NCBI GenBank assembly: GCA_963969365.1
Contig: OZ017751.1
Location: forward strand, 434,001-498,000
DNA from: Asterochloris sp. CNOR1
Taxonomy: Eukaryota > Chlorophyta > Trebouxiophyceae > Trebouxiales > Trebouxiaceae
Direction of reading: 5' to 3'
Length of the DNA stretch: 64,000 nucleotides
Of this stretch, positions 46,501 to 57,249 are shown one piece after another. The notes beneath the pieces are model-generated. The model did not search any database and was not told the origin of the DNA. It saw only the letters and a list, made by a program, of their open reading frames with translations. How positions within the stretch are numbered: the first letter of the stretch is position 1; the number at the start of each line of letters is the position of its first letter. The translations under genes were made by a program, and so were the position numbers.

Positions 46501-49500
46501 CAGCTTGCACTGCGTCACCCGCCTGAACTGTCAGAGTTGGCTGTGCATGTCCCGCGGGGCCTTCTGAGGTGCCGTGCATGGTCCAGGCGCTGGCGCTGTC
46601 TGTGTTGCTTACCAGGAGCCTTCTGGTGTGACAACGACCCACGTCTGTCACACCAGAAGGCTCCTGGTATGCAACACAGACAGCGCCAGCGCATTGTCAA
46701 GATGTTCCCCTTCATTGACCTGTGAGTCATGCGTGGACTGCATAATGTCCCAGCCTGGCCCTGCAGCAGATGAGTGTGTACAGCTGTGGGTGCAGCTGGG
46801 TCTTGCTGCATGCATCTCAATAGCCATTATTGCCTGGCGATTTGGTGCCCAAATATTAGACATGCTGCAGACGTATAGGCACGTGAACCTCTCATCCTGT
46901 GCTGCAGGCTCTACGGCGCTGTCCTCAACAACAACCTCTACCTGAAGGAGACTGCCAACTTCACTGTCCAGGCAGATTGGGTGCCCTTGCTGGCTCCACT
47001 GTGCCCCTTCAACTGCTCCTTCCATGGCCGCTGCATCAGCACTGGCAATTGTGACTGCGACCCAGGTGGGTTCCTCCTGTGTGAAGCGGGGCTCCTGGGT
47101 AGTCTTTCCTCTTTTGGTCAGGCTGCATGTGGGTGCTGACAGCAGTGTTGCCAATGGCGCCACTGCATGAGCACGAGCACTGGCATCTGCGACCCAGGTG
47201 GGTGTGTCCAGACTGCAGCGGGTCTGCACCCCGTCGTGGGTTTGCTTGCGGGTTGCTGCGACTAGCATGGGCAACAAGTCTCTGATGCAAACGGGCTTTG
47301 TCAGTGTGCAGTCTGTGATGAAACACCTTACTGACTGATGCTGACATGGCCGCTGTATCGGCATCTGTCATGCGTGGCCGGGTGTGGCCTGTTACACATT
47401 CCACAGGGGCCTCTAGCAGCCAGCTGCAGGGTCCACATGCTGACCTGCATATCTGCATGTTGTGACAATGCAGGTAAGCAGCAGTGGCTGACAGTGCTGG
47501 GCTGCGTGATGCAGGCCTGCCACGGCCCCAGGTAGTGTGGGGGCTGCTGCCAGCCACCCCACTGCTCCCATTCAACACAATCAACAAGTTCACAGGGCCC
47601 CTGCAAGCAAATATGTGCAAGGCCTGCTAATCAATCTGGTGCAGGCCCTGGCTCAGTTGCAGCACAGAGACACGACAAGCAACTCATGTTTTGCCTGCCA
47701 GGCTGTGCAACAGCTGTGCAGGCTGGTACTATGACCACTCAGACGGCCAGCTGCCTGCAGCAGAGACGCCCTCCCTTCAAACGTCTGACTTCACTGCAGG
47801 CTATGGTGGGAACCAGTGTGAGGGCCTGCTGACCAGCCTGCCCCCGATTACACAAGCCCTAGGCAGCCTGCAGCCTGGAGAAGTGGCATACTTCAATTAC
47901 ACTGTCCTGCCCAACAACACTCAGGGCATTGTCGTGAGCTTCGACAACGATGGCGGCCATGCAGTGGTGGTGATCACGCAGGGCGCATGGCCCACAGTTC
48001 AGAACTATGACTTTCCCATCCGGTGAGCTGGTGCTGAGAGGCATATTGGTGGGAGTTCAGGTGGGAGCAAAGCAGGTGAACCACCACATGCCATGGCCAT
48101 GAGTCAAGAGCAACATTACAGGACTGGTGGTCAAGGAATTAGGTGTCTGCCACAATATGTGCACACCAAGCAGGCCACTGCCCATCAGGCGAGCTCACCC
48201 TCAATCTTGCAAGCATCTGTGGGTAGTGAAGCACGTGGCGCTGCTTGCAGACATGTTTGAGTGAGTCGGGAGCTGCTCTTGCTGTCCTGGTTACACCTAA
48301 CAGGCTACCTGCGGCGTAGTCAGCGCAGAGTGGACTTGTCCTGCATGCCCTGAGGCAACAATGCCTTTGGCAACCCTTACCGTGCTTGCCTGCTGTCATG
48401 CAGCAGATCTGTGGCAGTGCGCCCCTCAGGCCCCCCACAAGCAGCTGCATGTGCCCTGCCTGTCAGTGCTGCCTGCCTGCGTGACATGAATCATCTCAGG
48501 GCTTGCCTGACAGAAGCACGCAAGCTGCCAACAGCAATCATACTGGCCGGACATCACTCTGCCCTCCTGCCCTGCAGGATACAGTACAACCAGGTCGGCC
48601 TCACCAACGTGGCTGTTTCTGCCAGCTCACTGCCGCCAGGAGACTACATCATTGCAGTGCTCAACCTTGACTACTATGACCACGAGTCATTCACCTATGC
48701 GCTCGCGGTGGGTTGGCTTCTGTCAGCCGCTCTGAGCAGAGTACCGGCCCTGCTTCAAGCAAGCCACCATGAGGCATTGAGTTTCAACCCCACTGTGGGT
48801 CAAGCACTGTTCACTGCGGTGTTGCTCAGCAGCGTTGTCAGCCCCTCAATCAGGCAGAATGCTGCAGCGTCATCATATAGAGGCCTTACAGAGAGTGGCA
48901 GCATTTATCTGTATGAGGCTGCGGCAGTCATTATCTGCTCTCACAGACTGGGCACAAGCCCTTTGCAGAGACCTAGGTTGTCACCCCTGCCCCACCTACC
49001 AAAGTGCCCACAGCAGGTGGTTGGCTGTGCCCCTCCCCACCTGCCCCACACCAGCCAGGTGGACCTACATCTAGGTTGTCTGCCTGCAATGCAGGTGTCC
49101 CCCTACAGCAACAGTGCTGCCCGCCTGGCTCCTTTCCTGAGCCTTGGACTCGGACTTTCATTCTTTGTGGTCCTCTGCGTCGCGCTGGCCCTGCTGAGGC
49201 GCAGCGTGGAGCGCCATGGGTGGCCCTGGAGGTGGGCTAGCTGCTGTACTGGTATTGCTGCTTGAGGCATCCATGGGATACCTGCACAACATGACCTGAG
49301 GTGTCACACAATTCTCTGATGTCTGATGTCCTGCACACTCAGCTGCACCCAGTTTGCCCAGACCGCCATACCCTCTGCCAATCGCATCGCCCCTTTGGTT
49401 GAAATCCATCGTGTTTCATTTGGAGCTTGGCCAGAGTGTCAGACAGGGTCTGCTGCGCACTGTTGTGGACTCAGTGAGATTGTGGCTGCTTTGACCTCAC

Positions 49501-51604
49501 GCTGTGCTGGGCCGCGCATGCAGCGTGACCTGCATGGCAGTTGTTGCTGCTTGGAACCCTGAGCCGTGTGGGAGCGCAGCCTTGCAGTGCTTTTAAGGTG
49601 GTAGGCTGGTCGCACCAGCGATCTGCATCTCAGCCCGCTGCAGTGCAATGTTTGGGTTGTGTGGTCGGCTTCAAGCCACTTCTCATATCCTCTAACCACC
49701 AATTGGTCCCAGCCCCAGACAGCTCTCATGCCTGATGTAGCCTGTGCTCTGCTGCAGCCCACGCTCTGACCCAGCATTTGTCGTCCCGGCAGGACAGGAT
49801 GGGATGCAGCCCTCTGCGCCGCCCAGGCCACGGGGCATTGAGGCTCAGGTTGTGGCTGCCTACCCCAGTGCTCCCTACAAGGAGGCGAGACGCCCTACAG
49901 GTCAGTCCCCTGCCCCAGAAGTGGCTCTTGGCTCCAGCTGTTTGTCACACCTAATGTCAGGTACCTCTTGAGCTGCCTTGTAGTCCTGTATCGGTCGCTG
50001 TGTCAGGATCATCTTGAGATACCATGCAGTCCTGTGTGCCTTGCTGTGCTGGGCTGCCCATGGCTGCCTGTGCTCACATAAACAGACAGCTGAGTTATGG
50101 TTGCTGCATGCACTCAGAAGGTGACAAGCCAGAGCTGTGCTGCCCCCTGTGCAGGCAAGAAGCGCCCGAGCAGCACCACTGGGGACCGCCGCGTCAGCCG
50201 CGAGCAGCGGGATGCAGAGCTCATCAGCGCAGTGCACAGCGGGCGCGAGACGACGGTGCCGCTGTCGCAGATCAGGTGGGCTGGTGCTTGGTTGTGGGGT
50301 CGAGCTTCACTGCTCAGGGCACGTGACCCTTGCTCTGCTTTCAGTGGCTGGCTTCCTGCCTGTTCCCGGTGTAGCAGGAGTCTGCGGTCCCACCAGGCTG
50401 TGCTACCATGGTGCTTCATGCCATGCTGTGGTCCAGAGCAACATCGTTGCCCCGGGCCAGCGGTGCTTAATTTGACCCCCATGGCCCCTTTCCGGGGCGC
50501 ACAAGGCCTGACCTACATGCTTGCCTCAGGATTCTTAAGCCTGCATTGCCTTTGAGCACTGCTCTCTCAGATGCAGACATCAACGGGCCCACGCACTGCA
50601 TGATCAGATGTTCTGATGCATCAAGCCCTCATTGATGGGGTTGTCACCTGCACTGAGAGAGCTTTGCCACCTGGGCACGTGTGCTGTCCCTTCCCTGCCT
50701 GGCCGCGCGCTGCCTTGCCTGCCTGCCTGAGCAGGGCATGTGAGTATCCCTGATGCATCATGCTCTCTGCATGCCTCTCGACTTGCGGGCACGCGTTGCT
50801 TGCAAACCTGCCTGCCCCAACAGACAGGGCCACCGGCTGCCCCTGTGTTGCAGGGAGTATGAGGGCCCCTGCTGCGCGGTGTGCCTGGCGGACTATGAGG
50901 ACGGTGAAGTTATCACCACCCTCCCACAGTGCAGCCACAACTTCCACCAGGAGTGCATCACCCTGTGGCTGTCCCAGCACACCACCTGCCCCATGTGCCG
51001 CACCAGCCTGGCCCCCCCGCCGCCCCCTGCAGCACCGCCGCGTCCCCTGCAGCAGCTGTTGCGAGTCTCAGGCAGTGCAGGGAGTGCCAGTCAGCCTCTT
51101 GCAGGGGGGCAGCTGCGCACGGCAAGCGCCCCCCTGCTGCTGGAGCCGGGCCAGGGGGGCTGGCCGCGCCTGGTGCTGCAGCCGGCGGCCAGCAGGCAGC
51201 AGAGTGCAGACCTGGGGTCCAGCAGCCCCAGCAGCACGCAGCGGCAGCAGCAGGAGCCGCTCATGCAGCGGGACGGCAGCGGGCAGGGGGACTGGCAGCC
51301 CAGCACTGCAGCTGACCCGCGCAGGGGGCCGCGCTGGCTGCTGCTGCGGCTGTCTGGCAGCAGGAGAGCTTGGGGCAGCCAGGCTAGGCCTGTGGTAAGG
51401 TTTCAAGTCTTTCAGCCTTTCAACCTGGTAGCAACACCTTTGCAAGGGTCTGGTGAGCCCAAGCCACGCAGCTTCACGTTCCAGCAGCCGACATGCACAG
51501 TTTGGCATGCCACTTGTGCCCTCCATTTAGCCCTGCATGACCCGATGTCCAGGCGTGAAGTCACAACCAGGAAAGCCTCTTTGCCAGTGATCTTGATGGG
51601 GTAG
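43592..51604 (+). CDS. Single-pass membrane RING-H2 protein with EGF-like ectodomain
   Basis: Predicted E3 ubiquitin ligase at the secretory or plasma membrane. Exon 1 is a signal peptide (MPLIRHAIAVRIVIAWLL). The ectodomain spans exons with FHFEMWDLDQ-like sequence (44075-44310), Cys-rich EGF-like pieces (CSAHGQCTGQDDTC near 44920; RCGACTCDANWGDVGCN near 45220; CPFNCSFHGRCISTGNCDCD near 47010) and beta-rich segments (LGSLQPGEVAYFNYTVLP near 47870; LPPGDYIIAVLNLDYYDH near 48640). A membrane span follows near 49140-49195 (LGLGLSFFVVLCVALALL). Cytoplasmic exons (49770-49900, 50158-50275) lead to the RING-H2 at about 50868-51005: CAVCLADYEDGEV, then PQCSHNFHQECITLWL and HTTCPMC, a complete C3H2C3 set. 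The Pro/Gln/Ser-rich tail runs to the stop at 51604 unless a GTAAGG donor near 51394 is used. Intron boundaries between 44 and 48 kb are approximate. Confidence 0.8.
46587..46692. repeat. Near-perfect inverted repeat (47-nt arms, 12-nt loop)
   Basis: Arms at 46587-46633 and 46646-46692 are reverse complements except for one position (a T/T opposition in the middle). The transcript of either strand would fold into a long hairpin. It lies inside the EGF-RING gene, probably in an intron. Candidate small-RNA precursor, MITE-like insertion or recent inverted duplication. Confidence 0.9.
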
Positions 51605-52175
51605 CCACTTCACGGCTCGGGTGAGCTTCATAGCATACAGATTTTGCTGGCATGCATACTGCAGCAGCATGTCGTCACAACGCAACAAGCGACGTGCACA
51701 CCACAGCAGGCAATGGTGTCCTCCACGCACTCAGCATTACCATACATAGGCTGGGAGTTGTGCAATAATGTGACAGTTGTACCTGCCAGTGGCACCTAGG
51801 GAAGATGCTGTTCAGGGCTCTGATGACCTGTGGGTCATGTTAACTTCTGCAGCAGCCGTCATGTACAGCATTGCAAACACTTTGTGACCTCGGCATAGCA
51901 CACCCCAGCCCCCAAGCTTGTAGGCGTGAGCACAGAAGCCTGTCTGCCACTGGCATTGATTATGGGGCAGCCACTTCAGAGCACCGCTGAGCTTCCCAGG
52001 GAAGCATGTCATCAACCCAGCAGCGTCAGTATATGCACCAGTGCATGCACTTTGTTCAATCAGCAAAGCATGATGCAGCCCCCAACCTTAGAGTTGTCGC
52101 ACATCACCACCAGAGCACTGTCTTGATACAGGATCTGTCTGCAGGTGGAGCAGAGTGTGCCAGACATGGAGCCCA
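51527..52175 (-). other. Duplicated minus-strand coding-like fragments, unknown gene or relic
   Basis: Two minus-strand stretches share a protein-level motif: KLTRAVKWLPHQDHWQRGF (near 51630-51570) and KLSGALKWLPHNQCQWQTGF (near 52000-51930). A Cys-bearing frame starts at about 52168 (MSGTLCSTCRQILYQDSALV). This could be a small gene with duplicated exons, or relics of one. No family is recognised and no complete model is possible. 52176-52567 shows nothing else supportable. Confidence 0.35.
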
Positions 52176-52567
52176 CCCATTCAGCAGCAAGCCATGACAT
52201 CGAGCTGGGTATGGCAGATCACCGGCGGCCTTGAGGAGCAATGACTCTTCTGGTAGTAATGGGTCACCTGCCCAGCCATCACACTACCAGTGCTGATAAC
52301 GGGGTACAGATGAGGCATGCCAGTGCAATTGGTGTTCGTGCTTATGGTCTTCCTCTAGATTTGGATGACTAGACCTGCCTCAGCATGGTGCTAAGTGCGT
52401 ACCAACCACATTAATGCACATAATATTATCATCCTGACTACAACAGAGCTTTCTTGAAGTCGATGGGGAGACCTGCGATTCAGTTTCGAACAGGTAACAT
52501 GCTGCAATAGCAAGTTTTTAAATCAGAGCTGACAATGGACAGGACGGCACATCTCATCACATAGGAG

Positions 52568-54055
52568 TTGAAGTGTGCTGGGTTGCTAGAGGTGACACTG
52601 GCAGCAATAGGTCATGTTATCACAGGCCATGTGACACCCTGTAACCTAAGCCCTAAGTCACAGAGGCAAAGCATGTACGCCCAAGACTCGGCAGCGGTCA
52701 GGGCTGGAGGGGGCATATCTGAGGCATTCAGGTGCCTGCAAGGAGTGCAGCAAGGCAGCCCCCTCAGCCCACTCCTCTTTGGACTGCTGATCGATGTGCT
52801 GGACAAGGTCATGCGCAAAGTTAAAGGAAACCATGCAGCCACGCTCATGTTTCATGATGTGCCGCTGCTGCTCTTCGCAGACGATTTGGTGCTCATGAGC
52901 ACAAGTGAAGAAGGACTGCAACGATTGCTGAATGCTTTACAGATATTCTCTGAAAACAGGCGGCTCAGAGTCAGTTTGGTCAAGACGGAAGTGGTGGTGT
53001 TTGAGACACAGCGCCAAGAATGCAGCACCTTCACATACAGTGGGCACCCCCTGACGCGCTTGGATTCATTCAAGTACCTGGGCCTGTGGTTTGAAGCCAC
53101 CAAGGAGGGCTTTGCCAAATCCCTTGGCGAGCACCTGGAAGCTGCGCGTAAAACCATGAACAACATGCTCAGGCGCTGTGCACAGATCAGTCTGACGTGC
53201 CCGCGCCGCATCTGCAAATTGTTTGATGCCTTGGTGCTGCCCATATTGAGCTATGGCTGTGAGGTCTGGTTCTGGGACCACAGAGCAGGCACACAAGCCA
53301 CAGCGCAGCTTGAGTCTCTGCATGCACAATTTTTGCGCAGATTGCTTGGCATCCACTGCCACACACACAGTCTGATTGCACTTGCTGAGTTTGGCAGATA
53401 TCCCCTGGCAGTGCATTGGCAGCGGCAAGTGGACAGGTTCAGACAACGCATTTGGGACCTCAAGCCGGAGCTTCAGAAGGAGCCCCTGCTATGGGCTATG
53501 TATGACGGCGTCTGCTACCTGCCGCTGTACCGCGACCTCTCCTTGGCCCCCTTCTGTGCACTACAGGCACATGGCAGCGCAGAGACAGCCCCTGGCAAGG
53601 AACAGCATGAGCAGCGCTTCAGGGACTGCCAGGCCGCCACCGTGGCCACCTACATGCAGATGCGGGGTCCCAACACGGCCTATGCCATGCAGACATACCT
53701 GACCAGGATCAGAGGCTTCAGGCTACGCAGAGCCTATGCCAGCATCAGGTGCAGCAGCCACCAGCTGCGCGTACAGACTGGGCGATACCTATTGCCCCAG
53801 CTCAAGCGAGAGGACCGGACATGCCGAATCTGTGGGTCACCGAATGAGATTGAGGATGAAAGCCATATCCTGCTACACTGCCCAGGACTTGCAGACCTCC
53901 GGTCTGCTCACAGCCACCTGTTTGCGGAGCAGCAGCAGTCGTTGGCAACGCTGTTTGAACAACCACCAAGCCGAGTGGCCACATACATCAGGGCAGCACT
54001 GCTCCAGCACGCAAATGTGCTGGGCATCACTGGGGGCACATCTGGGCCTAAATGA
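52568..54055 (+). CDS. Reverse transcriptase of a LINE, N-terminally truncated
   Basis: RNA-dependent DNA polymerase for target-primed reverse transcription. Visible motifs: GVQQGSPLSPLLFGLLIDVL (motif 4, B region), LLLFADDLVLMST (the FADD catalytic motif), LRVSLVKTEVVVF (motif 6) and FKYLGLWFE (motif 7), followed by thumb-like helices. Near the end CRICGSPNEIEDESHILLHC is the C-x2-C...H-x4-C zinc-binding motif common after LINE reverse transcriptases. Residues 1 to about 40 derive partly from the short repeat at 52608-52660 and are not reverse-transcriptase sequence, so the listed Met is unlikely to be a native start. The frame is otherwise intact over about 1.45 kb, suggesting a young copy. 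Confidence 0.9.
   Translation: MKCAGLLEVTLAAIGHVITGHVTPCNLSPKSQRQSMYAQDSAAVRAGGGISEAFRCLQGVQQGSPLSPLLFGLLIDVLDKVMRKVKGNHAATLMFHDVPLLLFADDLVLMSTSEEGLQRLLNALQIFSENRRLRVSLVKTEVVVFETQRQECSTFTYSGHPLTRLDSFKYLGLWFEATKEGFAKSLGEHLEAARKTMNNMLRRCAQISLTCPRRICKLFDALVLPILSYGCEVWFWDHRAGTQATAQLESLHAQFLRRLLGIHCHTHSLIALAEFGRYPLAVHWQRQVDRFRQRIWDLKPELQKEPLLWAMYDGVCYLPLYRDLSLAPFCALQAHGSAETAPGKEQHEQRFRDCQAATVATYMQMRGPNTAYAMQTYLTRIRGFRLRRAYASIRCSSHQLRVQTGRYLLPQLKREDRTCRICGSPNEIEDESHILLHCPGLADLRSAHSHLFAEQQQSLATLFEQPPSRVATYIRAALLQHANVLGITGGTSGPK
52608..52660 (+). repeat. Short repeat family member A
   Basis: Shares a TATCACAGGCCATGTGACAC stretch followed by CCTGYAAC, flanked by TAGGTCA and (C)CTAAGTCA, with the element at 62861-62923. 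It sits at the 5' truncation point of the LINE and is read through in the reverse transcriptase frame. Confidence 0.75.
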
Positions 54056-54342
54056 GGAACAGACACCCTGGGTGACCCCCCTATGTGCCGTGATGTGTCC
54101 CCAGCTCACCAGCTGCTGATTAGAGCCCCAATTTCATAGCAATGCGCTAGACTCATCACATGATTGTTTTCCCCTAAGGTCCCCATGCTGAGTTGTTGCT
54201 TGGGGTGTGCCGCCTTGGAGCCTGGTGCCCTGCGAGGGGAAGACTGCTGGTCACAGTCATACCCAAGCATAACTCTCTCATGACTGCGAAGTCTACGAGC
54301 TGAGAGGGCGTGGCAAGCCAATCAGGGGGGCTGGGCCCCCCC

Positions 54343-54621
54343 CTGCGCCATACAGGATCCAGGGTGTTTGCATTTTGGGCAGCAACCTCAGCTAGCAGTC
54401 CAACGTGGTGATGAAGCCCAGCACAGTGCTAAGGCCTGCTATGAGCCGGCTCCCTCTTTACCAGCCAAGTACAGTGACCTGCTTGATATGCCTGTACTGC
54501 TTCTTTTTGTACCCCTACACCTTCCGCAAAGTTCATTGGTAGGATGAAATGATCATGGTCCTATGCCCGTGCATTGAGGCTACGGACTTAAAAATTAAAT
54601 CATCATCATCATCATCATCAC
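54343..54621 (+). repeat. LINE 3'-end unit, copy 1
   Basis: The 3' end of the retrotransposon, from CTGCGCCATACAGGATCC to the (TCA)n tail. It is repeated almost identically 289 bp downstream. Confidence 0.85.
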
Positions 54622-54631
54622 ATACATACCT

Positions 54632-54900
54632 CTGCGCCATACAGGATCCAGGGTGTTTGCATTTCGGGCAGCAACCTCAGCTAGCAGTCCAACGTGGTGA
54701 TGAAGCCCAGCACAGTGCCAAGGCCTGCTATGAGCGCCGGCTCCCTCTTTACCAGCCAAGTACAGTGACCTGCTTGATATGCCTGTACTGCTTCTTTTTG
54801 TACCCCTACACCTTCAGCAAAGTTCATTGGTAGGATGAAATGATCATAGTCCTATGCCCGTGCATTGAGGCTACGGACTTTAAATTTAAATCATCATCAT
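54632..54900 (+). repeat. LINE 3'-end unit, copy 2
   Basis: A second copy of the same 3' end, again finishing in a short (TCA)n run. By eye it differs from copy 1 at only a few positions. It is probably a second, severely truncated insertion, or a tandem 3' end produced in one insertion. Confidence 0.85.
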
Positions 54901-54971
54901 GGAAGATAAAGTATACCCAAACTCGAATTCAAACGAGCATCCTCTGTATCATCGCACCAGGGCCAAAGACC

Positions 54972-57047
54972 ATGGCAGATCCGAGCTCTCTCTGGGCTCA
55001 GCCTGACATGTTGCAGACTTTCTCAATCACAGTCATGCCTTCTGGTCACCTCGCAAACGAGGATCTGCAAAGCTTCGATTATGTGCTGTTCACATCAGAA
55101 CCTGCGGAGGAGTCAGCTTCTGACCTCACTGTCTTCGTGACGAAACGGCTTGATCTTCAGGTCCAGCCTTTGTTCTATGTCAGCATTGCTGGAAAGGCCC
55201 TTGGCTTGGTGTTGGGCCGTATCATCAGCAGGTTCCTGGGGAGATTGCTAAGCAGCAGCAATCGGCCTTTGACCAGTCAGATGCCATTTGCTGGGCAGCT
55301 CACCATCTTCTGTGACCTCGCAGCACCCAGGCCAGCACCGGCAGCTCGGCCAGCATTAGCAACTGACAAATAGGGGCCAGCGCCACCTGGGCAGCAGCAA
55401 GGCAAGGGCACCAATGCGCTTTCTGCGGCTGCCAATGAAGCTGTGCAAAAGTACTGGAACAGGATATCGACCGACCTTGAAGGTACGTTGCACTTGCTTG
55501 TTTTGATATTGCACCTATCCCTGGTCTGGCATACTAAGCCGTGCACATTGTGTCTGCAGGCAAGCTTGCTAAGCCTGTGTATCTGTTTGCACTGAGCAAG
55601 AGTGGCATGCTGGTGGACTGGGTAAAGCGTGCTGTCATTGCCCATGTCTATGAGGGGTCTCCAGCACTTGCTGAATCCCTTCAGACCATGGAGCAGGAGA
55701 AAATGTTGTGGGAGCATGTGGTCAATTAAGTGGCCAGGCTCAACATTCTCGCTGCCAGCCTGGGTGCCATGCTTGCTGCCCCCAAGTGTTCACAGTGTTC
55801 ATCACTCTTGACTCCTTGCAGTACAACACAAGCATGCCTTGAAACCAATTGCCAGCTGCCGCGCACTACATCTTGCATGTGCTGTGCAGGTATGGGGGCA
55901 ACTACAACAACAAGACCATGACCCTCATGAAGGGCAGGGGGACAGCTCAAAAGGGCCATGCCTCCAGCACGGCCAAGTGGCTCAGGAAACTCACAGTGTG
56001 GCGACAACGTGCCGCCTGACGTGCAAGGTGCGGTGCTGCTTTCCGCTTGCACTGTGCAAACAGCTTTAAATCTCATCATCTCCCAGCCTGTCCCCTCCGC
56101 CCTGTTTTTTCCAGCACACCTTGGTGCGCAGGCATCAGCAGTGTCTGGCATTAAGCTTAGATCTTCTGTGGTTCTGCAGATATGCTAGACAGGGTTGACA
56201 AGAAGCGAGAGAAGGTTTCCAGGAAGCGGGTGAGCTGCTCTCTGCAAGAGCCCTTGTGCTCGTCAAACCTGCCAGCTAAGAAGCGTTGCTGCTGGCACAT
56301 GTCAGGAAGCATGCAAGGTGCATACCTGCCTGCAGCGGTCAGGCGAGGGCAGGTGTGTCGCGGCTACCAAGCCGGACTCAGCAGCTGCTGGGGCAGCCTC
56401 TGCCGGTGTGGTTACAGAGGTCAGCCCTGTGGTTGTGTTCAAACCACCTGGTGCTTCTTGTGATGTGCAGTCTGTCAGGAACGACCTGCCTCCGCAGGCT
56501 GCTGCTGCTGACCAGTTGTACTTGGAGGAGCAAGCAGCTGAGTATGAGCGCAGTGTGGCACCGGCAAAGCCGCGTTGCAAGAAGCTGCGCACACCGGCTG
56601 CCGCGCCCTTGACAGGTGTGCGGTGTCATTACCATGGCTGTGTTAACATCTTGCCTGATGCTGAGGGCTCATGCCCTGCCCAGCTGTTCTCAAGACCACC
56701 TCTGAAATTGTGTTGTCTGCTGCAGAAAGACAGCCACGCGCAACTGTTGTCAAGGCCACAGGTTGCAAGAGGCTGCGCACACCGGCTGCCACGCCCTTGA
56801 CAGGTGCTTGTGTCATCACCATGGCTGCGTTGCCTGATGCTGAGGGTTCATGCCCTGCCCGGCTGGTCCCAAGACCACCCCTGAGACTGTGTTGCCTGCT
56901 GCAGGAACTCAGCCACGCGCAGCTGTTAGCAAGGCCAGCAAGAAGCCGCAAGTCAGGAAAAAGCAGCCTTTGCAGCAGGAGCAAGAGCCAAGCGAGGCCA
57001 GCAGCAGCGAGAATGACGGCGGGGATGACAACTCCACGGATTCTTGA
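54972..57047 (+). CDS. Unrecognised multi-exon gene
   Basis: The frame is open from 54840, inside the LINE tail, but the first plausible start is the ATG at 54972 (MADPSSLWAQPDMLQTF). The N-terminal part is globular (FSITVMPSGHLANEDLQ; LTVFVTKRLDLQVQPLFYVS) with a hydrophobic helix (GKALGLVLGRIISRFLGRLL). Possible later exons encode AVQKYWNRISTDLEGKLAKP and SGMLVDWVKRAVIAHVYEG (55430-55690), YGGNYNNKTMTLMKGRGT (about 55890), a Lys/Arg-rich piece near 56190, and a low-complexity basic/acidic tail ending SSSENDGGDDNSTDS with a stop at 57047. The link at 55373 and some splices are unproven. No family is recognised. The tail contains near-identical exon-intron repeats. Confidence 0.5.
56560..56940 (+). 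repeat. Tandem repeat of about 187 bp containing exon, donor, intron and acceptor
   Basis: Two adjacent units. Each has GCAAGAAGCTGCGCACACCG-like coding sequence, CCCTTGACAG followed by a GTG(C) donor, an intron with GATGCTGAGGG(C/T)TCATGCC, a TGCTGCAG acceptor and a CAGCCACGCGCA(A/G)CTGTT exon start. Splice-site-like sequences are kept in both copies. Confidence 0.85.
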
Positions 57048-57249
57048 AGCTTTTCACAGCATGCTCTTTCCTGGCCAGCTGGTGATGCTGTAGGTGGCTG
57101 TCCAGCTGCCTGGCTGTGTACAGCTGTGAACAGCCTGCAGGCTGGCCATGAGCAGCATGGTCCACTCTTAGCTTTGCAGACAGCTGCCTTCTACAAAGCA
57201 GCAAACAGCTGCAGCTGCATACAGGCCCACATTGAATAGAACAGATGAT

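Larger units (their letters stand above)
52568..54621 (+). mobile_element. 5'-truncated non-LTR (LINE-type) retrotransposon
   Basis: It contains the 495-codon reverse transcriptase frame, an untranslated 3' region (54056-54599) and a (TCA)n tail at 54600-54621, the usual arrangement for a LINE with a microsatellite 3' end. The endonuclease domain and the first reverse-transcriptase motifs are absent, so the copy is 5'-truncated. The upstream junction coincides with a short repeat (52608-52660) also found near 62.9 kb. Target-site duplications could not be established by eye. Confidence 0.85.
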
